Shown: piece by piece, positions 27,801 through 39,800 of the stretch
Layout: each line of letters starts with the position of its first letter
Numbering within the stretch: position 1 is the first letter of the stretch
Source of the DNA: Apostichopus japonicus
Lineage: Eukaryota; Echinodermata; Holothuroidea; Aspidochirotida; Stichopodidae
Assembly: GCF_037975245.1 (NCBI RefSeq)
Contig: NC_092563.1
Span: 3,545,001 to 3,605,000 of the forward strand
Direction: 5' to 3'
DNA: 60,000 bases
Notes under the pieces: model-generated
What the model was told of the DNA's origin: nothing
Seen by the model: only the letters and a program-made list of their open reading frames with translations
The model's database searches: none
Position numbers and translations under genes: made by a program

Positions 27801-30800
27801 CACCAAACCTTGATGATTCTCTGGATGAGGGCAAGTCCAGGAGCAATCGTGTCTCTATGCACGAGGAGGAGGAAAATGCGATCGTGGTAGAGGAGAAACG
27901 AGAAAAGCCTTCTGTTGTAGACGCTCGTAGCGCAAAGCTCAACAACAACGTGAGCGGCATGAAAGTGACCTTGAACGGTTCGTTTGAGAGTAAATCGTCG
28001 TTAGTTCAAGCAATACCAGACAAGAGATCTCTCAAGCTGGGCCGGCAACACATCAGGCTACTCAAGGCGAAAAATGACGGCATTTATAGAAATGGGGAAG
28101 TGACTCACAAGAAACTCCGTAACGGAACAAATTTGAGTTTGGAGCCGTTCACCACGGTAGCGACGTCAAAGTTCATCTCCAAGGATAACGCCAGTCCCGT
28201 CAAGAATGCAATATCGGGAAGTTTATCTACGTCGGAGAAGAAAAGGGCTCATCAGAACAGGACCCAGAGAAAGAAAGGGATGCATCAGCCTCTAAGAACC
28301 AAATTAGAAAGACAATTCTCATGTGCAACAAAGACTTCTGCTCCTCTCTCATTAAAAGCCAAGAGTAGGCTCTCGGCTCCTCCGTTAGTCGGCAACAAGC
28401 CAAAGTGTGGTATCCCCATCACCCTCCCCCGGCTGGCATCAAACTCATTGATTCGAGACATCGAGCAGTCTTCACATCTCAGTACTAACGCCTCTGGCAA
28501 CCTTACAGAAGTTCCAACATTCCAGCCAACCGCTCAGGATTGGTCCAACCTCACATTGTTCCTGGAGAAGCATGCCAAGACAATAGAAAAGTTTGGAATG
28601 TGCAAGATTAAACCCCCTCCCGGATACGAGGTAATTCCAACATAAACGTTTGTTCTCATCCACCCTTCCCCCCCCCACCACCCCTACCACTCCCTTGAAA
28701 GAAGGATATGATTTCATTTCTAAACCTAAAGCAACTAGTTTAAAATACATGGCAATGTTTTTGCTTGAATATCGCCAGCTTCATTCATGTGCTGTTTAAG
28801 AGTATGGGATCTGTTACTTTCTCTTTGTTGGTCTTTGTTACATTTTCCAGATAGAATATTTAATGTGTTGAAACTGAAACCAATGCCATCATCAGGTCCA
28901 TTTCAAGTGGTTCAATATTTTAGATTCAGCATTTCCTTAACCCCATCGCCATTACAGAAAATAAACATTTTAATAATTAGTGTAAAGCAAAAACAAACAA
29001 ATTGGAAGCACATACTCGTGGCTCGTTGAGGTTATCTTTAGACTTGATCAAGTCTTCAGCCTCGTACGTCAATGGAATATTAAATCTGTGATATCTCCCG
29101 CATGGAATAAGGTTTTTATTCAGAGCTATTTCAAGAGTTGTCGATGACAGTTTACCTCTATCAGATAGAACCCAATCAAAATGGTTGGTAATGTGTCTCC
29201 TTTTAATAACGCAACTGAACAACTAAATCTTGAAAAACAATATCATCATGATACCTTGGCATTTGGTGATTATTTGGGTGTCAATGTAATAAATATTTAT
29301 ACAGTTAAATCTGAAGATATTTCAAAACTGAGTGTTGTTATTCATTATTGACATTCCCAAAGATGACAACCCCCAAAAAATCGATCATTTTCAATCCAAT
29401 TCCATACTGACCTGAATGATCAAGTTTAGTTCAAATTCTAATCTGAAAATAAATTCCTCTTTCTTGACTTCCTTGTCCTCGGAGAACGTTGTCACGAAAA
29501 GGATTTCTTCTTTGTGGTGCGACTCAAGATTTAATATTCAGTACACCCTTCATTAATTGTGTAAATTGTTGGAGAGAACTGTACGATTGACTTTTTTGAC
29601 TTGCTCGCGCTTTTTTCCCTTCTTCTTTGATTTTTACCAACATTGGTGATCAAAGAAGAGCGTTTGGTTTGAAATATCAACCTAGATGCATAAACTAGAT
29701 TAGAGCTTTAACGGTAGTGCAGAGTTTCCCAGAAAAGAGAGATAAAGATGTTAGGTCTCATGCTCTTTGTCATCTAGAGTATAGATTTGCGTCATCTGTA
29801 GGGGGTTGGGGGGGGGGTTAGGCTTGGAAAAGCTGAGTGCCTTTGCTGGTAGCATTTCGTGTTTCTTTTTCTAGGTCTCGAAGTTCCATGTGATATACAA
29901 CAACCTTAATGTAAATGCTCCTGCTTAAAGCTCTTTGTTGGGGAATGTAGTTTTTTTTTTGGATGGGATCATTTGAGAATTTTTGTGATGTATTTCATGA
30001 GTGAGGTTGGTGGAGGTGAAATTGATCCCTTTGATAGCCTCCTTGCAAATTTTGATCTTTGATAGTCGACATCAGTTATTGATTTGATACGTCCAATCCT
30101 AGAATCTTAAGTATATGCGAGGGGAATAAAGAATAGTTTGCTTGTTTTTTGTAATGTTATGTCTCTTGTCATGAAAGTGAACACCAAAATTTATGATTGT
30201 TCATTTTGGATAATTAAAGACCATGGATAAGTCTGTTAAATTCCACGGCAAGCACGGGCAGCACTTAGCATAATCCTCCAACTCTCTCTAACTCAAATTG
30301 AGCCTACCGATAGAGAAATATAAGGAAAAAAACGTTTGTCGTGAAATGCAGCAAAAATTTACCCTACATGGCTATCTTTGCAAACATGCTTCATTAAAAA
30401 TGTGGGAAGTAAAGTTTGAAAGGATGTAGAAAAGGATCTGTATCTCAATTATTCATCTGCTTAAATATAAGACCACTCTTTCTTCATCCTACTATTGCCA
30501 TGGCGACATTTTCAGTTGAACCTTTTTTTTGTTTTAATTTATGCCTTGTGTTGTTTTTGAAGTTATGTTCAATATCCTCTGGCTTATTCTCAGACAATAT
30601 TCATCATTTATTCATTTCCCTGTTTAGCCTTCTGGTGCATTTCCAGACAGCCTGAGAATCACTCCAGAAGTGCAGTACGTTCATCGGCTACACCACAGGT
30701 TAGTTTAATGGCAAAAAGCCCCTGCAGTGGGGGTTGTCATATACAGTAGTATAACATTTGTATGAGTTGCACTACAGTTGTGTATTAAAGGTGTATTCAT

Positions 30801-33800
30801 GTGGCAAACAACGTTAATCTTATAGACATTGAAGAGAAAATTATTATTAGAAACTGCTTGTTGAAAAGCCCATCACAATATCTTGTCTCCCAACTCAAGA
30901 TATGTTTGACCAAATGTAACATATCTTGACCAGTTGATACCTTCCCTTTCTCCAGGAAGTTACAATAAGTGGTCTGTCATGTCATACCAGTAGATGGATG
31001 GTCTTTAAATCTATACTAGGGCTGCTTATATCATCTCCTTTCCGATTTATACTTGAAAATTTGTCACATTTGGAATTATTGCGTTAGCTTTGTATTTAGA
31101 AGTTAATCTAAATTCGAGCAATTTTTTTATTTGTTGAGATGTTTTCTTCTGCGAGTGAGCGAGTTAAATATAATAAAGAATCAGAAAGACATAATTATTC
31201 AGATTTTTCGGTGCAATTACCTGATGTTGCCAGATGCATTCACAAAATATCACAAAATTTGAAAAAATCATTACTTTGTCACAAAAAACATTGTTAAGAG
31301 GATGTGGTGTTAACCTAACGGTACAGAGAACGTCCGCTTTTTACAGCAGATCAGTTTTAGCCACCAGAAGATCTTTTTTAAGGTTACTATAGCGACGGCT
31401 CATTGAACTTTTGTCTGTCTGTCTGTCTTGTCTTCCTATCCCTGAAGGAAACACCAGTGCATGATTGCATTCAGTAACAACACCAATTGGCCTGAAAAAT
31501 GATGAATGAAATTTGCATAAAATTCAGATCTTGAATGTTAGCATACCCTCAAGTTATCAATCATCAACAAGTAGCTATACTTTGTATATATTTGTAAATG
31601 GCAAATGTTTTTTCGAATGACTGTTTGGAGACTACTCGGGCAGGCTGAAATCTGGAGGAAGGGATTCAACAAAATGGAGGTAGACAGCTTCCATTCAGTG
31701 TGTAAGAGCTCATTGGTAAAACCTTATTTGATGTCTAAAACCACCAGCAGCAGTGAAGACAACACGGTCTTGTCCTCAAACAATATGGCTTAATGTATAC
31801 AAGATTCACATGACAGAATTTTGTCAGATTGGGTGATTGTCTTTTTTATTCCTTTGTCTTCTTCAATGTCTTTTTTTTTTTTTTTTGAGTTTCTTTTGTT
31901 GTTGTTGAGTGAACATTTTTTTTTCTGTGTAATGTAACAAACATCCCAAAAAATTTCAAAGTCACCCCTCCCCCCCTTACAAACATCCCAAAGAATTTAA
32001 AAGTCCCCACTTCCCCCCCCCCCACCTTAGTGACGTTATTTTGGTGGACTTTGGTGAAACATAATATATTTTTAATTCCATTACCTGTCTCTCCTTAAAG
32101 AGAGGCGTATGGTATCAACACACATCTAAAAAGAAAAGCTTCAATGCTTGATGTTTGCTATATTTTCCATCAGATGGAGTTCTTCCTCCAAACGACTGGC
32201 ATGTTTGAAGAGACATCTGGAAAAGAAGGAAAAAGTAGCTTTTCAGCCACCTCAGGTTTGTAGTACTAGCCTCCTTGAAATTTGGAGACCAAACAAAAGG
32301 TGGTGGTGGAAGAGGGGGGAGGGGGTTGGCTTCAGTGGGTGGAGTGCTCATATTGCATTCCCCCCACCCCTTCCACATAAATATTTTGTAGGCACATCCC
32401 ACAATATAGGTAGTTGGTATTCTTGCCTGGAAGTGTTCACAGAAATGGCCTCGAAGTGTTCAGAGTGTTTTCATGTTAGCGGCGGCTAGGCACTCTCATC
32501 ACCCTCGTCTGCCTATCGAATAATCCACTTCTACACTTTTAATTCTCGTTCACAGTTCTGTCAAATTAATAAATGCAGTTTCCTTTTCAAGGCTCCTTTG
32601 GTCTGCAATAGTCTGGAAACTATGGGGGGAGGGGGGGGTGTGGACCCATTTTTTGGGTGAGTTTGCCAAGCATAGGAAGCTCTGTCTATGGTTTTCGATT
32701 GCTTTCCGACAAATGGATTAGATATATTTAAACATCAATTCCATAGTCTAAGCTAGCTGTTAGGCATTCTGAGCATTGATTGTTAAGGTGGGGGGGGGGG
32801 GGGGTTGGGATGGGGCCTTATGGGTCTCAGTTCTCACGCCCATGAGCCTAATAGTTTGTGAACCACCGATGTAGAACAGCGTTTTTCAATTATTGTCAGC
32901 ATCAAATTTAATCCCTCTCATAATCTTTGACTCCCATGGGTAATTATCTGATTATCATCTGATAATGATCTTTTTATTATCTGATAATCTGTTTAATATC
33001 TTCAGATTTTTGGCTGTGAAGTAGACTTGCTTAGGTTTTCTGAGCTTATAGCTCTGGAGGGAGGATTCAAGGCTGTCCGTGCAAAGAAGAAATGGCCAAA
33101 GTTGGCCGACCAATTAAACATTCCAAGAAACGTAAGTAGACAAATTGTACCGTTAACATGCAAAAAGTGACACACGTCCCACAAGAATTAAGACTTCATT
33201 ACCTAACACATAATGATTCCCAAGGGTGGTTTTTGTTTTGCATTTCTCGGCGTTATTTACAAAGATGTCGCTATCACCAATAAATAATGTAAACCAACAC
33301 AAACATTGTATCGAAAATTGGTGCCGAACCATGAAGAAAGTATGTCCATTTTGCTGCCATGATGCATTCATCAAAAATCAGTGCGCATTTCAAAGAGCAG
33401 TAAATATGTATTACAAATAGCTTCCTGAAAGTACACTTTTCGGTGAAGGCTACATGATACATTCAAATCTATACATATCACTTTAATTGGAAACGTAGAC
33501 ATATTTGATCCATTTGGCCTTCATGGACGGCTCTCTGAAGGAAATTCGTTGTTTTGGCATTCGTAACCCAGTTTTGCTTCTTTTTTTTTATATACAAGTA
33601 AAGACTATTTTGTTTTTTTATTTGTTTATATTCAACTGTATTTACTGTGTTAATGTTTACCTTCTGTTTACAGGTTTCAAGGAGAACCAATAAATTGGAG
33701 AGCATCTGTTTGAAATATTTAGTTTCCTTCTCTTCCTTATCTCAGGTATGACAGATTCATTCGATTAGTTAACAGCTGATCATAGTTGACTTACTTTTAA

Positions 33801-36800
33801 GTGGATATTTCCAGTGCAGGCAAATATCTATACGTTTGTAGACTGTGTCGAGAGGAGTCCGACAAGACTGTCCGTTGAGTCCTTATCCTCGTCATTTACT
33901 ACCTGCACCGATAATGGTGCAGGCCCTCATCAATTCCCTACAAATCATATTCGGGAGTATTTCAATTTTAAGAGTACACATTCCAAATCTCCAGTTTACG
34001 CTGACGATACCATTATGACAACAAATTTCACAAAAAGAGTCTGTTCCGAAGGTAGTGAAACTGCTGAGTAAGTTTGCAACAGTTTTCTGTTTTAAGTTGT
34101 GGATATGGAAGGATCACATCTGTTCCCCTTTGACTCCTTGTTAACCTGTCCTCCTCGTTTAATACCATAATAAATATAATAACAATAATATTAATAATAC
34201 TCAGAAGACATTAAAACAATCAAAAACTTGTATGAAATAGTTTGGGAAAAGGCCTGGAAGGTAAACCCATTCACATTAATCACTAACGATCTGAATTAGT
34301 TTGAAGACACATAATCTTGGCCTAATTATTATTATTTTTTTATTTTTTGAAAACACTAATTAAACTTCATACGATCCGGGTTGAAAATAGCGCCGAACAC
34401 TTTTCTCTAAATTGCGAGTGACTTGTGACGTGTTTTTGTTATCATGTTTTGCCATCTGCAGCATTAATGACTATTGATGACTTCCTTGTCTCTTCCTGTT
34501 TTTAAGCTCTATATTTATTTGTTACCTAGCAGTGTGGTCATCTCGTATTACAGTGTCAAAATTGCGTACGTGCCACAACTCTCTGGGTGTTATCGACGTT
34601 TTCTCACGCACTGAAATTTATTGTGAATAAAATAAAAATTAAAAATGATAATAATTCCTCCTTTCTCACTTAACAAAATCCTCCTCAGGCGGAGAAGAAC
34701 GATTTGATGAAAGAGGTTGAAGTTGAGAGACAGCATAGACTAGATGGTGAGTAGGATGATAGGGATGGAAACCGAGATCCATCGGTGACCGAGCACGCAA
34801 ACGGTTATTACGCATTATAGACAAGAAGCATTCCACGGAAATAGTAGAACCACCAACTGATTGATAGTTTCATCTTGCATAAATTATAAAATCAAAAAAT
34901 GGGGACTGTAGAGATTTGTGTAGAAAATGGTATAAGCAAGGCAAGATTTTTGTCAGCATGGTGGGGGGTATTATTATCGAGGGGGGGTAAAAAGTATTTT
35001 GTATAGTATTTTGTATTATTTCTACATCTGCAGATATTTGTTATGAGTGAATGAGTGAAATCAAGGGCAGCCTTTCCTTCTTTCCTAATGTGGCTGTGTG
35101 AATTGTGAGGGGGGTATTTTTATCGAGGGGAATATTTTTATCGGGAGGGGAAGGAGTCTTTTAATGTATTTTAGACTGTATCCTCATCTGTAGATATTTT
35201 TTATGAGTGAAAGCAAGGGCAGCCTTACTTGCTTTCCTAATTTGCAGAGGCCATGTGGGTTGTGATTGTGGGTTGTGATGAGGGGGGTATTGTTATTGAG
35301 GGGGGTAACAAGTCTTTTACATGGTATTTTGGACTATTTCCACACTTGTAGATATTTGTTATGAGTGAATAAGTGAAAGCAAGGGTAGCCTTACCTTCTT
35401 TCCTAATTTGCAGAGGCCCCCGTGAGGGGGTATTAATATTTGGGGGGGGGTAACAAGTCTTTTAAATGGTATTTTGGACTATTTCCACACTTGAAGATAT
35501 TTGTTATGAGTAAATAAGTGAAAGCAAGGGTAGCCTTCTTCTTTCCTAATTTGCAGAGGCCCCCCGTTAGGGGGTATTAATATTGGGGGGGTAACAAGTC
35601 TTCTAAATGGTATTTTGGACTATTCCTGCATCTGTAGAAATTTGTTGTGAGTGAAAGCAAGGGCAACCTTACCTTCCTTCCTCATTTTGGTGAGGGCAAT
35701 GTGGATTTTGAGGGGGGGGGGGTCCCTGAGGCAGCCAAGATGTGAATTTTGGGCCCTTGTTATCTCGTACCACAGTTTTGTTGTAGCCGTATATGTTTTG
35801 AAATGGTGGATCCATCGCTGTAATTTTCAGGCTCAGATTAAACTCGCCAAAAAATTCAGTGAAGAAGATAGATCTACATTCTTATGAAGTTTAAATTAGA
35901 AAATGCCTTTTGATGAAGTGAATGGTCATTGTAGCATGTGATATTACCACAGAATAAGAAGTGTCAGTAAAATCATTCACTTTCATCTGTGTGGAGGGCC
36001 TAGCGAGCTGCTACTTGTGAATTTTTTGCATCAAAAATAAAGAGAAGGAAAACCTATCTTAGACATCACGCACAGGATGTTGCTGACGGTGGCAAGATTG
36101 AGCCCAGTGTGATGTAGAATGCAAAACAGCTACATTAAGTTCATCCTCATCATCTCCCATCTGCTTGTTTCATTTGTCATTGATGAAGGGAGAGACAGAT
36201 GTGACAGGTGTAGCACCTGGGAGAACGAGAAGCAGTCGATGATGACACAACCGGGGGTCTGCTATGGGAGTAGTAGTTCCCACGCATCCTACTATAACGT
36301 CACATTTCTGTTTGATCCCATCTCTTACAGAAGCAGGTCGCACTAATCCTTTCGGGGTCACTGAGTCGGAGGCCAGGAGGGGCAGCCATCAGGTGTCTCT
36401 CAGTCAATTTAAACAGAGAGCGGATTTGATTGAACAGATCATCAGAGCGGGCGAAGACAATACACCCAGTGACGTTGAGGTAGAGTGTAATCGTTATGGA
36501 TATGAATCATTTGAAGAAATATTGTTGACAACAAAGAAAAGAAGAAAAAAAAGGGAAGAAAAAAGAAAAAATTACAGAATTAGGATTGATCAGGACAAAA
36601 TGGTTTTCTGGACTAGCATATCTAACTTGATAAAAAAAAGGCTAGTTTTGTCTGTTGATGAGAAATGGCATGTACAGTTCAATTTCTGATGAAATTGCTC
36701 ATTCTTTAGCACAAGTACAAATTTTCTGTAAATTTTTGTCAGCCGTGAATTCTCAACTATACTATATTTTTTTTCGCTGTCACTTTTCAGAGAGAGTTTT

Positions 36801-39800
36801 GGAAGATTGTTGAAGAATCCGATAGTTACGTGGCTGTCCAAAGAGCAGAAATACAAGGTTGCAATTCTGAGAGGTAGGTCGTCTGACTTCAAGAAACATT
36901 AATGAGATCCGTTTTTAATGTAACAACATAGTTAAGCATCTGTTTTCATTGACATGCGGTAATTGGAAGGTAAAATCTTGCCTGGAAAGAACTCCTATTT
37001 GTCAACTTCATTTAGAACGATAAAAGTCACTTTCAAATTCCTTGGAACGGTATTTCATTAATTTATGAGAGACTTTATGGTAGGTAATGGGTCTGGGCTC
37101 ACCCCTGGAATTTCATTCTCAGACTACTCGTAGGTTTACCTTAATCCTCATTGCATGGTATCTGCTACTTACCGTAAGTAATGTTAAGCGTCTGATATAT
37201 ATGCCTGCTGTATTAAAGTGCCAGTCGGTAAATGCTCCTTCAAAATGCAGAGAAAATAAATTTCTTGCAAAAGGAAATATCTTGCAAAAGATTGAGCAGA
37301 GCTGGCTTTAGTGGGATATGAATGTCTCTCCCATTAGTAGATAAAATGAAATGAATTAACATGACAACAGGATCTTCTGGGAGCTATTCTTAAGATCCAG
37401 TAGCTTGAAGGTAACCTCAATAAAAAAAATAAAACACAACTTCACTCAAATCTCAAAACTGTTTCGGGGAATAAAGTGGCACTATGGAAGAATTTCAGAA
37501 AGAAATACTGTTTAGAAGAGTAGAGACTGTTACAAGACAAGATATAGCCAGCTTTGCATCACTAGATTTAAAAAAATATATATAAACATTTTTTTTTTTA
37601 ACTTTATTTAATTTTAATTTTTTTTTTATGCTTGTAAAAATCAGAATTTTTATTTTTAAATATAAAACAAGAAACATAAAGAGAAAAATATCTATATTTT
37701 TTACTCTGCAAATCTCTGGATTCACAGGTTTGCCAGTACCTTATGTAATCTACATGAGAATGGTAGCAACATACTGTCAGTCCTTCCAACGGCCACTAAG
37801 CAGAAACTTCCAACTCTGAAGGTGGGAACTGTTTACAGCGTGGAGCCTTGGAGAGCTTCCAGCCATGGGCTTGGAAAACTAGAATATTTACACTCAGGGA
37901 ACCATAAAATATGGTAAATTTGTTATACTTCTTGGGTAGGAGAAAGCCAAATAGTTTCAGATACGACTGTTTACGGTTTAAGGATGTTACTCGTTATCTG
38001 AAACCATTCGGGTTGATTCTGCTGCAGTCTATTGAATAATATAAGGTCCCAGAAAATGTCAGTCAGACAAACTTGCACAGGGAATTTTTAAATTAAAGAT
38101 TTTGCCAGTGAATAAAAAACAAAAATATCAGCTATTCATCGATATTAAAACGTGCAGTCAGCAAACCTAATTGGACTCATGTTCTGTCTAGAGACAATTG
38201 ATAGATAATTTTATCCATTCTCCTTATGTCTTGAATACTGGTCACTACAGTTCTTAAAGTTGTTTCCTGATCCCAAATGTGAATACAGGCAAAACCCTGT
38301 CCTCACCAGAGAAAGCCTGTGAATGGCAGAATGTTGAATATACCATGGTGCCCAGTTCTATTGCTGCGCTATTACCCTGTTGCAGATTTCAGCCATATAG
38401 ATTGGTCTTCTGTTTTCTTTTCTATTCTAAACTGATTGTCTTTAATTGTCTTATTTTGTTCAGTTATTTCCTCTCTCTTCCTTTCTGTGATCTGAGATTG
38501 ACATAAACTGTGCAAGATTGCTTAAGATTCTATAGAGCACTTCTTTCCAAATTTGAATCATTATGCATTTTGTCATTCACAAAACCTGAAGTTGCTCTGA
38601 AAAAGTGGAATTAATCATATCTCTACCATCATACATTTGATTGTTCCCTTTCAATTGCTCTACCTATCAACTTATGTTTGGGGTGTGTTGTTCAATCTGA
38701 CTTTATACTGCTCGTCTAAGCAGTTCAAATTGTGAATGAGCCATCACACTTTGTTTCTAACCCAGTCTTATCTCCCCTTAGTCAGTCAGTGTAAGTTTCT
38801 TGTACCCGAGTGTACTGAAACCTGTATCATAAATTTTTTACCATGGCCAAAAAATGATAGGCCAAAATTTGACAGATTGCATATAATGGTTGCTTCCATT
38901 GCATATAATGGTTGCTTCCATTGCATATAAAGGTTGCTACCATTGCATATAATGGTTGCATCCATTGAATATAAGGGTTGCATCCATTGCATATCATGGT
39001 TGCATCCATTGTATATAACAGTTGCTACCATTGCATATAATGGTTCCTTCCATTGCATATCATGGTATCTTCCATTGCATATAATGGTTGCTTCCATTGT
39101 ATATAATGGTTGCTTCCATTGCATATAATGGTTGCATGCATTGCATATCATGGTTGCATCCATTGTATATAATGGTTGCTTCCATTGCATATAATGGTTG
39201 CTTCTATTGCATATAATGGGTGCTACCATTGTATATAATGGTTGCTTCCATTGTATATCATGGTTGCATCCATTGCATATAATGGTTGCATTGATTGCAT
39301 ATCAAGGTTGCATTCATTGCATAAAATGGGTGCTACCATTGTATATAATGGTTGCTTCCATTGCATATAATGGTTGCTTCTCTTACCTCTTGCTCTCCCT
39401 TCTTCAGGTACAGCATTCCAAAATACCAAGCTGCTCAGCTGGAGAGAGTTCTTCAAGAACACGCAACAGAGACCAAAGGAAAATCCTGCCTTTATGACAA
39501 GTCTTTCATCTTCATGGTAAGAGTCCTTAGATTGTCAAAGGAAGAAGAAGAAGGTTGTAGCAGTGCAAAGTCTTCTGCAGCAGGGCTGATAACATCATCA
39601 AAGGATGGACTGACTAAGTAGTGCCTGTTGTGTGCAAATAAAATAGTGCACAAAAGATATGTCTTAATCAGCTCCCCAGCATTCTGAGTTTTGATACAGT
39701 GTTTCTATGTATGAAATAAAAATCAGCTCATCTGATACTGTTCTCCATTCCCATTCCTCCCCCCACCCCCATCATGACTCTCACCTCCCTCTTTACTGAG

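Noticed and set aside
27083-27960. Minus-strand frames of 90-99 codons
   Set aside because: Shadows of the large JARID2 exon, which has the homology.
30646-30698. Alternative acceptor (ttccag) for the first ARID exon
   Set aside because: Phase 0 entry there reads a stop at once (ACA GCC TGA); only the acceptor before 30628 fits.
36119-36346. 75-codon plus frame overlapping the start of a JARID2 exon
   Set aside because: It is in a different frame from the conserved exon and has no homology.
38786-39229. 147-codon minus-strand open frame
   Set aside because: It lies in the 22-bp satellite and has a 22-residue period; both strands are open for the same reason.
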